Position numbers and translations under genes: made by a program | Notes under the pieces: generated by a model | Database searches by the model: none | What the model saw: the letters and a program-made list of their open reading frames with translations, nothing else | Told to the model about the DNA's origin: nothing | Shown here: in pieces, positions 17,817 through 26,216 of the stretch | Numbering within the stretch: the stretch's first letter is position 1 | Layout of the letters: every line of letters begins with the position of its first letter | Origin: Bodo saltans | Taxonomy: Eukaryota > Euglenozoa > Kinetoplastea > Eubodonida > Bodonidae | Assembly: GCA_001460835.1 (NCBI GenBank) | Contig: CYKH01001747.1 | Location: forward strand, 1-31,888 | Length of the DNA: 31,888 nt | Direction of reading: 5' to 3'

Positions 17817-19280
17817 ATGTCTGAACAAGAAAGCACAGTGCAAGAACTCACATCTGCCCCTACTCTGGCGGACTCGGCTGAAACGGTGGCTGCAGCTGAA
17901 ACTGCTGCATCCGACAAGCGCCCAAAGAGAAAGGTTGCCATTGTGTTTGGCTACGTTGGTGTCCGCTACTGTGGGCTACAATGGAATCACGATCCTACCA
18001 ACCCAACTGTCGAAGAAAAGATGTTGCATGCGCTCCATGCCGCTGGCTTTATCAGCGACGAGAACATGGGAAAAGACGTCATGCAGAAGCTAGGGTGGGA
18101 ACGCTCAAGTCGAACGGACAAGGGTGTTCACGCGCTGAAGAATCTTATCTCGCTTCGTATCATGGTCCCCCCACCACTGCCTGCAGGTAGCGAAGTGGAG
18201 ACCGATGAAGCAATGTGGGCTCGAGCTGCGTCGATGATAAATGAGAAGCTCCCAAGCGATATTCACGTTTACCAAATCGTCACCGTCACACGGAGCTTCA
18301 ACGCATATCAACTCTGCCACGGAAGGAAGTATGAGTATTTCCTGCCCACGTTTGCCCTCATGAATGCCGCCGAGTACCAGGAGTTCCTTCCGTTGACTGT
18401 CGCGCCGGTGCAGCCAACGGAAGAAGATATGGAGGCTGATGATCGAGAGTATGACGCGTTGCTAGCGGCGGCATCATCGTCATCAGGCACACAGGCAGTG
18501 GACGGTGAGAGTGACGAACCAGAGCGCCGCAAGTCCAAGAAGCGGCGGTTTGAGGGAGCGGACGAGACTGGAATGGAGCGTCTTATGACGTACCGCACAA
18601 TCCCAAACGAGGCCATGGCGAAGCTGTCGTCGTACCGTATTTCCACGGAGAACCTTGCAAGGGCCCGCAGTTTGTTCTCTCGGTACGTCGGAACACTTCG
18701 GTATCACAACTTCACGCCCAAGGGTCGCTCGTCGGACCCGAGCACAATCCGGTACATTACGTCGGTCACTGTTGATGAGCCGCAAATTGTCGCCCCTGGA
18801 GCCGATGACGATCTTGCGCAAGGCTACGTCATGCCGTTGTGTTACCGCCCTCATGGCATGGAGTGGGTGCGCATTGAGCTTGAGGGGCAAAGCTTCATGC
18901 TTAATCAAATTCGCAAGATGATCGGTGCGGTCAGCTCCATCATGCTCTCCGGTTTGCCGGACTCCTATCTCACTGACGTCCTGCTTGCGAAAGAGGTGCA
19001 GCGAGGCGTCCCTATGGCCCCCGCGAATGGATTATTCCTCAGTCATTTGGATTACACAAAGTACAACCTGCGGCTCGATCGCATTCAGACCGAAGGCCGC
19101 AACGGTGCTGGAAAAGAGGGAGTGTACATGGATGATGTGAACGCGGATGAAGTAGCTGCGCTGCGAAAGAGAGTCGTCGATGTTATCGCTAGGATGGAAA
19201 TGCGCGACAACATCACCGGCCGCTGGATGCGCTCCGAACGTCATGTGCTCCATCTTGCATGGGATATCAAACTCGTGTAG
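17817..19280 (+). CDS. PUS1: tRNA pseudouridine synthase, PUS1/TruA family
   Basis: TruA-family enzymes isomerise uridine to pseudouridine; PUS1 acts on several tRNA sites and on U2 snRNA. The catalytic motif RSSRTDKGVHA is intact with the nucleophilic Asp at residue 101. Other family segments are KRKVAIVFGYVG (start of the fold), GRKYEYFLPTFAL, YHNFTPKGRSSDPS, IRYI, and the C-terminal GQSFMLNQIRKMIGAVSSIM. Their order and spacing match PUS1 rather than PUS3, in my judgement. An extra acidic then basic insert (about 194-260, including ERRKSKKRRFEG) interrupts the domain and contains a possible nuclear localisation signal. The N-terminal 35 residues are low complexity. At 487 residues it is somewhat longer than human PUS1. 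Confidence 0.9.
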   Translation: MSEQESTVQELTSAPTLADSAETVAAAETAASDKRPKRKVAIVFGYVGVRYCGLQWNHDPTNPTVEEKMLHALHAAGFISDENMGKDVMQKLGWERSSRTDKGVHALKNLISLRIMVPPPLPAGSEVETDEAMWARAASMINEKLPSDIHVYQIVTVTRSFNAYQLCHGRKYEYFLPTFALMNAAEYQEFLPLTVAPVQPTEEDMEADDREYDALLAAASSSSGTQAVDGESDEPERRKSKKRRFEGADETGMERLMTYRTIPNEAMAKLSSYRISTENLARARSLFSRYVGTLRYHNFTPKGRSSDPSTIRYITSVTVDEPQIVAPGADDDLAQGYVMPLCYRPHGMEWVRIELEGQSFMLNQIRKMIGAVSSIMLSGLPDSYLTDVLLAKEVQRGVPMAPANGLFLSHLDYTKYNLRLDRIQTEGRNGAGKEGVYMDDVNADEVAALRKRVVDVIARMEMRDNITGRWMRSERHVLHLAWDIKLV

Positions 19281-19345
19281 GTCGGATTGGCTCGTTAAAC
19301 ATTGCACAAACATAGAAACGGGTTGATCAGGATTTTATTTTATTT

Positions 19346-19804
19346 ATGCATGCCATTTCGAGCACCAACGTTGTTCTTGTGCTTCTCATGTGTTTTGGAA
19401 TCAGTGAAGGATATAAATCAGAAATGCTCACAACAGAGCCTGAGACATGTATGACGCATGCAGGTAGCAGCGTCGAATTTTGGCACCAAGCAAAGAAGGC
19501 CCTTGGATGTGGACGGTGCCTTTTGGAAAGTGGCGAGCCGTTAGGTTCTTGGGTCCTCATTGAAGAGGCGCTCCCGCACGAATCGTCGGCACTCGCCGAG
19601 CACTTGGAGCGAGCGTTGGAAACTGCGCCTGGTAACTTGGAATATCTCACAGAAATACTCGAAGGACTCCCAGAAGATGCCATCTCGGCTGTTGATCGTT
19701 CTGAGTACTTCAAAATCTTGACAACTGCGCAAGCATTGTCGACACAAATGAGCTCAACAGCGAAGGCCCTTCGGCAACTGGCCTCCACGCCGTGCGATGC
19801 GTGA
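19346..19804 (+). CDS. Small putative secreted protein, unknown function
   Basis: A 152-residue frame not recognised. The N-terminus has a hydrophobic stretch (STNVVLVLLMCFGISEG, about 6-22) that looks like a signal peptide. The rest is mainly helical and acidic, with a CxxC-like pair (GCGRCLLE, about 54-61). The gap after PUS1 is only 65 bases, short for this window. No convincing pyrimidine-tract/AG precedes 19346: AG at 19329-19330 has a poor tract, and AG at 19361-19362, after a better T-rich run, would make the in-frame ATG at 19388 the start and remove the signal peptide. A 153-codon antisense frame covers the same bases, but same-strand order and composition favour this one. Real gene status moderately likely. 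Confidence 0.55.
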   Translation: MHAISSTNVVLVLLMCFGISEGYKSEMLTTEPETCMTHAGSSVEFWHQAKKALGCGRCLLESGEPLGSWVLIEEALPHESSALAEHLERALETAPGNLEYLTEILEGLPEDAISAVDRSEYFKILTTAQALSTQMSSTAKALRQLASTPCDA

Positions 19805-19870
19805 CCGAAAACGCTTGCGATGTGGCATTGTGCAGCACACTTGACTCATACCAAAATAGATGACTAACAT

Positions 19871-19893
19871 TATTTTCCTTTTTCTTTGCTCAG
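19871..19893 (+). promoter_or_regulatory. Putative trans-splice acceptor for MPP10
   Basis: One of the clearest signals in the window: a nearly pure T/C tract (19871-19890) ending in GCTCAG, AG at 19892-19893, 25 bases before the ATG at 19919. Confidence 0.75.
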
Positions 19894-19918
19894 ATTAGGC
19901 CTCGTCAAGGGTTAAAAA

Positions 19919-21748
19919 ATGCCTTCATTAAAATCAAAGAAAGCTAGCAGCTCCCCTGTGGTGGTGGAAGTGCCTAAGAAGATTGGTAAATATCAAACGC
20001 TTGTCTCTGGTGTGCAGACATCCCTCTCGTCTGGGCCCTCTGAGGGCATCTTCGGCTCCCCTGATGGAATTCGTGCAGCCTTGAAGTCTACCTTCGCTGT
20101 TGCCGCCGGCCTTCACTCGGATGCCTTTCAATTTCGCGCCAAAGCAATCGACGTCGAAAAGCGCAAGAATATCACAACGGAACAAATTTGGGGACAGCTC
20201 AACGTCCTCCTCGCCCCTGTAATGACTCAAGCAAGACGAAACGTTGACTCGCTATGTTCTAGGATCGATCAAGTGGTCGAGGAGAACATTCTGGAAGGAG
20301 CTGATGATGATGATGATGAGGAGGTGGATGAAATGGATGAGGCAATGGAAGATGACTTTGACTCCAACGACGATGAAGAACAGCTTTTTGGAGACAAGAA
20401 CAAGACTGCAAAGAAGAAGAAGGGCGCGGAGATCGATAAGAAGGACGCATGGCGATATGCCTTCGGCGTCGACGGCGCCGAGGAAGAAGATGAAGAAATG
20501 TCCGAGGACGGCGGCCTTGAGGATGATCAGGACGGCGACAGAATCCGCAAGCGTAATCAAATGGCGATGGACGACATCGACGAAGAAGTTGAAGAAGGTG
20601 ATGAAGAAAATGGAGACGATGACGGAAACTCAGAAGACGAGCGTGCGGCGCTGAAAGAACTCTATGGTTCCGATTTCTCCGATGAAGATGGAGCTCGCCT
20701 CGGTGACTTTGGTGACGAGGAAGATGACATGGCTGATGCCAACGAATATGAAGAGGGTGAGGAGGCTGCCGAGCCTTTCCGCGAGCAAGACGGCGCTTAC
20801 TTTGGTGAAGATGACATCTTGCAAGAAAAGGATCATTACTTTGAAGACGAGGAACAGCAGCCCGACGAGGAGCTGGATGATCCAACCCTCACGACCCTCC
20901 AACGACAGAGTATCATCGAGCGGCGGCAGATTGATGCTGTGGAGAAGGAGCGTTTGTTCAATGCCCCTTGGGCGATGTCTGGTGAAGTAGGTGCCTTGAA
21001 GCGGCCCAAAGACTCACTGTTAGACGAAACACTCGATTTTGAGCACGCAATGAAGCCGGTGCCAGTCATCACTGAGCGCACCACCGCGCTCCTCGAGGAT
21101 CGCATCAAGCGTCGAATTGCCGAGGGGCTGTTTGACGATGTGGTGCGACGAATTGCTCGTACATCCGCCGATGATTTGGTCACCACTCGCCGCGACGCTG
21201 GTGTGGAGTCTGAGAAGTCCAAGCTGAGCCTGATGGACTTGTACGAGAAAGAGTATTTGAATAAAATGAAGCTTGCCGAGGGGCCGGAGGCTGTTGCCTC
21301 GGCAGAGCCGCTGACTGAAATTGAGAAGGATGAGTTGCGAGCCATTCAACTATGGAAGCGCTTGGCGCAGCACCTCGACGCTCTTAGCAATTTCCACTTT
21401 ACGCCGAAGCCTATCCAGCAAGACTTGGATGCTCGTGTTCGTGCGGTTGAGCACCAGGCTCCCGCAATTGCCATCGAGAACGTTGGTAACTTGGCCATGT
21501 CCCGTGCCTCTGCTCTTGCACCGCAAGACGCGTACATGCCCTCCAACCACGTCAAGGCCGGAGTTAGCGTCGCTGAGATGGACCCCAAAGAAAAGCGATC
21601 ACTTCGTCGAGCAAAGAAAGATCGCTTTGCAGTGGGCAAAGAGCGAAAGGACGCAAAGACCGCGGCGTTCGTCTCCGCGAAGGAAGCGGCGAAGGCGAAA
21701 GCAGCCGCAGCCAAGGCGCTGAATAGCAAAAAGGGTGGTAAGAGGTGA
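19919..21748 (+). CDS. MPP10: U3 snoRNP protein MPP10
   Basis: MPP10 joins IMP3 and IMP4 in the U3 part of the small-subunit processome in the nucleolus. The 609-residue protein has the family layout: a helical N-terminal part, long Asp/Glu-rich runs (about 125-155, 184-250 and 250-325), then the conserved C-terminal domain. Diagnostic pieces are PWAMSGEVGALKRPKDSLLD, DFEHAMKPVPVITERTTALL, EDRIKRRIAEGLFDDVVRR, EKSKLSLMDLYEKEYL and LDALSNFHFTPKP, which parallel human MPP10 segment by segment. The end is Lys/Ala-rich and basic. An earlier thought of AATF/BFR2, which also has acidic runs, is excluded by these motifs. The DNA of the first acidic run includes a GAT trinucleotide repeat near 20301-20317. 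Confidence 0.95.
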   Translation: MPSLKSKKASSSPVVVEVPKKIGKYQTLVSGVQTSLSSGPSEGIFGSPDGIRAALKSTFAVAAGLHSDAFQFRAKAIDVEKRKNITTEQIWGQLNVLLAPVMTQARRNVDSLCSRIDQVVEENILEGADDDDDEEVDEMDEAMEDDFDSNDDEEQLFGDKNKTAKKKKGAEIDKKDAWRYAFGVDGAEEEDEEMSEDGGLEDDQDGDRIRKRNQMAMDDIDEEVEEGDEENGDDDGNSEDERAALKELYGSDFSDEDGARLGDFGDEEDDMADANEYEEGEEAAEPFREQDGAYFGEDDILQEKDHYFEDEEQQPDEELDDPTLTTLQRQSIIERRQIDAVEKERLFNAPWAMSGEVGALKRPKDSLLDETLDFEHAMKPVPVITERTTALLEDRIKRRIAEGLFDDVVRRIARTSADDLVTTRRDAGVESEKSKLSLMDLYEKEYLNKMKLAEGPEAVASAEPLTEIEKDELRAIQLWKRLAQHLDALSNFHFTPKPIQQDLDARVRAVEHQAPAIAIENVGNLAMSRASALAPQDAYMPSNHVKAGVSVAEMDPKEKRSLRRAKKDRFAVGKERKDAKTAAFVSAKEAAKAKAAAAKALNSKKGGKR

Positions 21749-21942
21749 TCGCACCAAGGCATATCATGCATAATTCAGCTGTAGCTGTTTAACCAACGTG
21801 TAACTCACAATTCTTTCGTATGCACTCAGTTAGTTGGATCATTGATTGCCTCCTGAACGATGAATGTATGGATTGTTGTCTCACTGTGTTGTTGACTTGA
21901 ACCAGGCATTTTGACCAAGGGCACAACAACTGTGAATGCCTC

Positions 21943-23247
21943 ATGGATTCGACCCTGACGAGTAGTTCATCGATAGCGCCAGTTGTGGGCGTGCATGTGA
22001 ATGCGTTCCATTTTCGACAGCAGGTCGCTGAAGTTTCTCAATGGCTCGGAGCAGCCACAGCCGACTCAACAAAAGGGAATGTGAAAACAATCCTGCACAT
22101 GTATGGCAACGTGTTACATGATGAAATCAACGCTGAGTACGAAGCAGCGCTTGATTTGGCCGCCTTGCGATCCGCTCGACTTCTTGAGCAGATGAACCTT
22201 GCATCTTTACTCAAGTTGAAGATTGAAGATGAAGAAATTAGTTCAGTTGTGCATACGCCAAGGGAATGCGAAAGTGACTACAATCCTCGTGAGTCGGAAA
22301 AAAAAGAGGACCTGGAGCGCGAACACCTCCTTGGTGAACAAGAAACCCAAGAAACGGCTTGTGTAAAGAAACTTGCAGACGAGATCGTAGTGCACGATGC
22401 ATCGATAAGACAGACAACGCCAACCACTATGAGCGCTACGACTTCGTGCAACGGTGAAACGTCTGCCGCCACACATCGCAGCGAAACAGAAACACCAACG
22501 ATGCAACTGGCAGACGTACCATCTCAGGCCCCGAAGGACATGACGTACCTTGGCGTACTAGTCAACTCCGTCGCAACCCACGGCGCGAGAGTGCACCACG
22601 TGGCGCCCCAGCCAGCGGCAACAAGCGCTGCTCATGTTCGCTCACTTCGCTCATCGGAACGCATCGAGACCGACCAGGAGGTTTCTTCAAAGATCAAAAC
22701 AAATGTGTTTCCTATGAAACATCAGAGCAAAGCGAAAGCAAAGCACCTGGCCGTGCAAGGTAACGCTGCCCGTGGAAACGATTCAAAGTTTGCGCTGCTT
22801 CACGTTGAGTATCCCGGAAATTCAGGCGACGAATCGTCGGAAGTATCGTGGCACAGCTCCACAAAGCCGTTAAAGCCTCAAGCAACTCGTTCACAGCAAA
22901 CTACGAAAAAACACTCCGTGGAGCGCAAGAAAGATGCCTCGGAACGTCGACGACGGATGCAAGAAGCGTCAGACGATATGTTGCTCGATGATGCGATTCG
23001 AAAGAATGCGGAATACCAGTTATCCGCATCGAGCGATGCCACCACAAGTTTGTTATCAGTAGCTCAGCATTCACAAGACCTTGCTGCAGCATCACCAAGC
23101 CCGCAAACGGTACCGGAAGTATGCACTCGTTTCGTGATTGGGGCGTTTGTCGCCTTTTCCTCCGCTCGAAGATCAATCCTAGCGCAATTCACGCGGCAAT
23201 TTCCGTCAATTGCTTCTTTGATGGATTCCGACAAATGGCAACGTTAA
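21943..23247 (+). CDS. Unknown 434-residue protein
   Basis: No family recognised. The first 90 residues look ordered and helical (HVNAFHFRQQVAEVSQWL, then YEAALDLAALRSARLLEQMN). A long middle part (about 100-370) is polar, low complexity and probably disordered, with basic patches (KKHSVERKKDASERRRR). The last 50 residues return to a more hydrophobic composition (TRFVIGAFVAFSSARRSI). The leader acceptor is weak (AG at 21904-21905), and an out-of-frame ATG at 21936 lies between it and the start. Stop and next open frame are almost adjacent, but the true downstream start is further on at 23375. Confidence 0.75.
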   Translation: MDSTLTSSSSIAPVVGVHVNAFHFRQQVAEVSQWLGAATADSTKGNVKTILHMYGNVLHDEINAEYEAALDLAALRSARLLEQMNLASLLKLKIEDEEISSVVHTPRECESDYNPRESEKKEDLEREHLLGEQETQETACVKKLADEIVVHDASIRQTTPTTMSATTSCNGETSAATHRSETETPTMQLADVPSQAPKDMTYLGVLVNSVATHGARVHHVAPQPAATSAAHVRSLRSSERIETDQEVSSKIKTNVFPMKHQSKAKAKHLAVQGNAARGNDSKFALLHVEYPGNSGDESSEVSWHSSTKPLKPQATRSQQTTKKHSVERKKDASERRRRMQEASDDMLLDDAIRKNAEYQLSASSDATTSLLSVAQHSQDLAAASPSPQTVPEVCTRFVIGAFVAFSSARRSILAQFTRQFPSIASLMDSDKWQR

Positions 23248-23323
23248 TATGCTTCCTCTCATTTTCTCTCTTGTGTGTTTGTGGGCAACAATGATTATGT
23301 TTTGGGGGTTTGTTTGGCCAAAC

Positions 23324-23354
23324 ATTGTTTTCGTCTATGTTGATATGTTTTCAG
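23324..23354 (+). promoter_or_regulatory. Putative trans-splice acceptor that decides the start of the next gene
   Basis: A T-rich tract ends in TGTTTTCAG with AG at 23353-23354, 20 bases before the in-frame ATG at 23375. Earlier in-frame ATGs at 23249 and onward lie within the pyrimidine-rich leader region and would be spliced away. Confidence 0.65.
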
Positions 23355-23374
23355 AAGGAAACACAGCTAAAGAT

Positions 23375-25525
23375 ATGTTGCCCAATCGTTCGTCACCTAG
23401 TCCATCGCTTCAGCCGATCAAAAACGCCCCACGGTTGCCACTCGGCACATCGCCATCTAAATTTTCAACTCCAACGAAAGGCAGCACCAATCACGACAAC
23501 ATTACAAAAGACTTGGTGCGTGGTCTTCGCCGCGATGTTGTGGAATTGCAGCATCTCATCGACGAGTTTGAGGCTCGCCCTCTTCTCAGCGCTGCAAGCC
23601 GTTCACTGGAGTCGAGTCTCTTTGCCTTGGAACACCAGCCGATGGATGTTCAACTAACAGAGCTCGTACGACTTGTGCGTGAGCGTTCTCAATCGGTTGG
23701 TGAAATTTGCTGCGGCAATCGAGCGGCAGAATCTTTCTCAGCATCCTACCGGACTATGTCGCCTGTTGTCGGACATCTATTGTTCGGTTGCCGTGAGCTC
23801 ATTGCTCTCGAGCGCGACATCACTGCTGCCAATCTCACAACGGACATGTTGATAAAGCCTCCACCAGCCGCCACGCCAAGGACTGACGCGCTCAGCCCTC
23901 AGCAGCTCGCAGGAAAGCAGCGGATCAGTGAGCGTGCACGCCAACGAACGCATGAGCGAGATTCTAAGCAAGCATCGACATTTCTTGATGAAGCGCCAGA
24001 TGACACCGCGGTTGACGTCCACAACGTATCGATGGGCTCCAATGCGATCGACACGCAGCTGAAGTTGGAGGGATCGACATCGCACCTGCATCGAGCATCG
24101 TGGGTAGCGACGGACACAACGTGGCTCGAGCAATTTCAAACTGAGCTGCGCTCATTAGGCGTCGAAAGTACGCAATGCTCAACTGAAACGATTCTTCGCG
24201 ACGTACTCGCTGCATTACAGCAGCGACGGAAGCGTTCAATGTCGCCGTCCTCGGCTGACGGAGATGTAGAAGCAACGCCTGCACGACGAACTATTGTCGA
24301 TGAGCAACTGCGAGTTCAAGTTGCTGCTCTCTCTGAGGAGCTGCGACTGCGTGATCAAACGATTCACGACATTCGCACTCAACTTGATGCCTCTCGCTTT
24401 TCCCCAAATCGGTACACAACTATCGCCACCGTCAACGATGACCCAATGAGTTTCCATGTCGAGAAGCAATATCGCAAAGATCATCAGCGATCCCAAATGC
24501 GGATATTGGAGTTGGAAAGGGACTATCAGCAGTTGTTCGAGGCCGGCCGTGCAGATCGAGAACGGAGTGCTACGCTGGCTCGCGAGGTGGAGAAGTTGCA
24601 GTCGATCGTGAAGAGCCTAGAGTCTGACGCTGTCGCGATTCGCCGTGCCCGTGATGAACAGGAAGAATTATTTAGTGGCGTGAGCCGTACCCGCAAAGAA
24701 GAAGCTCGCATGGGTGCCGCAGCAGTTGCGCAGCTCGAAGGACGCGTGGCAGACTTGACGACCCAACTCGAACGCTGTCAAACAAAACACGGGATTCTTC
24801 AAGGCAACTTTGAGTCCTTGTTCGACGACTGGTGTGACTCACAACAACGTCTCGAGGAAGCCAAAGTACTGCGCGACTATCATGACTCTGAATTTGAAAA
24901 GTACAAGGAAGCGTATCACCAGACCACTGTAGAACGGCTGGAACGCACTCAAGAACAGCTCATGGAAGCGTGGGGAGCCGCTGACGACAACGAAGGCCAA
25001 AAGACTGTGATTCGTCAACAGTACGACGACAGCCAACAAGTTGTCCGCACGCTGCACGATGAAAGCAAAAGTCTGCTGGAGCGCATTCGTGCAAGCACAG
25101 AGTGGAAACTGCTTACGGTAAAAGCGCCTGAAGAAACAAAGCAACTCCTTGCTCGTTGGCAAGCAATGCAGGCAGATCGCGAACGACGCGAATCATCAGC
25201 TCTCAAGCTGCAAGCTGAAAGAATTACAACATTTAAGCAGCGAGCTGCGGCCGAAATAGCGTCAAGGCGTGCAGAACGCATCGCCGGCATTGATCTCGTG
25301 AAGGCAGCAACTGTCCTGCAGTCGTACGAAATGGCAAGAGCCCCACAGCCAGTGTTACGAGGCTTCGCGTTTGGAAGCGACAATGAAGATGCTGACAATG
25401 AAATGAGCAGCACAGGATCTAGAATTCCTCGCGACGTTCGTCAGGCATTCGTACAAGATTCATCACTGCGACTTGTTACTTTTGAACAGTTCTGGAAAGA
25501 GTTATTTCCCGGAGAAGATCTTTAG
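23375..25525 (+). CDS. Coiled-coil protein of unknown function
   Basis: From the ATG at 23375 the protein is 716 residues; the open frame extends back to 23249, but that extension is the T-rich spacer read as protein. Residues about 30-290 are mixed helical and Ser-rich. Residues about 305-340 and 360-630 are a long heptad-like coiled coil rich in Glu, Arg, Gln and Leu (LAREVEKLQSIVKSLESD; AQLEGRVADLTTQLERC; VERLERTQEQLMEAW). The end RLVTFEQFWKELFPGEDL is a short ordered helix. No motor, kinase or other domain seen. A structural cytoskeletal or centriolar/basal-body role is conceivable, but the sequence does not specify it. Confidence 0.75.
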   Translation: MLPNRSSPSPSLQPIKNAPRLPLGTSPSKFSTPTKGSTNHDNITKDLVRGLRRDVVELQHLIDEFEARPLLSAASRSLESSLFALEHQPMDVQLTELVRLVRERSQSVGEICCGNRAAESFSASYRTMSPVVGHLLFGCRELIALERDITAANLTTDMLIKPPPAATPRTDALSPQQLAGKQRISERARQRTHERDSKQASTFLDEAPDDTAVDVHNVSMGSNAIDTQLKLEGSTSHLHRASWVATDTTWLEQFQTELRSLGVESTQCSTETILRDVLAALQQRRKRSMSPSSADGDVEATPARRTIVDEQLRVQVAALSEELRLRDQTIHDIRTQLDASRFSPNRYTTIATVNDDPMSFHVEKQYRKDHQRSQMRILELERDYQQLFEAGRADRERSATLAREVEKLQSIVKSLESDAVAIRRARDEQEELFSGVSRTRKEEARMGAAAVAQLEGRVADLTTQLERCQTKHGILQGNFESLFDDWCDSQQRLEEAKVLRDYHDSEFEKYKEAYHQTTVERLERTQEQLMEAWGAADDNEGQKTVIRQQYDDSQQVVRTLHDESKSLLERIRASTEWKLLTVKAPEETKQLLARWQAMQADRERRESSALKLQAERITTFKQRAAAEIASRRAERIAGIDLVKAATVLQSYEMARAPQPVLRGFAFGSDNEDADNEMSSTGSRIPRDVRQAFVQDSSLRLVTFEQFWKELFPGEDL

Positions 25526-25649
25526 GGTCGAACGCTTGCATGTATGTGAAGTCACTATGAAGTACTTCGTTGTTTTTGTACACAACTGATTTTGACGATG
25601 GCCAGATCTCATGAATCGGGCAACTATGAGCCTTAACAATCGTGTGTGA

Positions 25650-25688
25650 TTTCTTTTTTTTTTCCTTTTTTGAACTCGCCGAACTAAG
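25650..25688 (+). promoter_or_regulatory. Putative trans-splice acceptor for a 104-residue gene
   Basis: A 22-base almost pure T/C tract (25650-25671) is followed by the first AG at 25687-25688, ten bases before the ATG at 25698. A strong signal in front of a short frame supports it as a real gene. Confidence 0.7.
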
Positions 25689-25697
25689 GCACATTAA

Positions 25698-26012
25698 ATG
25701 TCGGCAGTGAAATTCCTTCCCGCAAACAAGAGTCGTAAGCTCCTTACCGATGTGGAATTGAACAGCAAATTGGCGTCGCGAGCTCGCAATCGTACCAATG
25801 CCTGGCCACTCGAAGTTGAAGAGCGACCTGTTCTTATTCGCACCTTCGCAAAGCCGAGCGATCAACGCCTGTCATCTCCTCTTGCCCACGATGTGGACAA
25901 CTCACCCGTGAAAGGAGTTTCCATTGCCTCAAGCATTCAACGAGTGTCATCGACCACCAAGCGTCTTCGTGAAGACGACGGTGTCGAACGTGCTTCCACA
26001 CAGCTGAAGTGA
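25698..26012 (+). CDS. Small basic protein, unknown function
   Basis: A 104-residue frame with no recognised family. It starts MSAVKFLPANKSRKLLTDVE, has a central LEVEERPVLIRTFAKP segment, and is rich in Ser, Arg and Lys afterwards, including SPLAHDV, NSPVKG and TTKRLREDD. It lacks a signal peptide or membrane segment. Its own strong splice-acceptor signal, its same-strand position and protein-like composition support it despite the short length. Conservation in other kinetoplastids would settle it. Confidence 0.65.
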   Translation: MSAVKFLPANKSRKLLTDVELNSKLASRARNRTNAWPLEVEERPVLIRTFAKPSDQRLSSPLAHDVDNSPVKGVSIASSIQRVSSTTKRLREDDGVERASTQLK

Positions 26013-26025
26013 AAACGTTGATTCG

Positions 26026-26063
26026 GTCATTTCATTTTTGTTGCGCCCCCCTCACTTGTTCAG
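26026..26063 (+). promoter_or_regulatory. Alternative trans-splice acceptor upstream of PEX7
   Basis: A pyrimidine-rich run ends in CTTGTTCAG with AG at 26062-26063. It lies only 50 bases after the previous stop codon and just before an in-frame ATG at 26073. A second candidate is the tract at about 26088-26106 with AG at 26152-26153, which would expose the conserved PEX7 start at 26217. Confidence 0.45.
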
Positions 26064-26216
26064 CATTGTACAATGGTGCAGTTGCACCTCGTTCTTTTTA
26101 CTCCCCAAAACGTGATTTTGTCAATAAAACATTATCTGGTGTTGAGCTTGCAGGTTGACCACTTTATCGATCCTATTTGGTTTGTACTTTCGCATAAAAA
26201 ACAAGTGTTTGGTGAG

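Noticed and set aside
19327-19788. 153-codon antisense frame over the small putative secreted gene
   Set aside because: Opposite to all neighbours, Ser/Arg/Cys-rich shadow-type composition and no acceptor signal. The + strand frame is the better reading.
19919-21748. AATF/BFR2 for the acidic nucleolar protein
   Set aside because: The C-terminal segments (DFEHAMKPVPVITERTTALL, LDALSNFHFTPKP) are those of MPP10.
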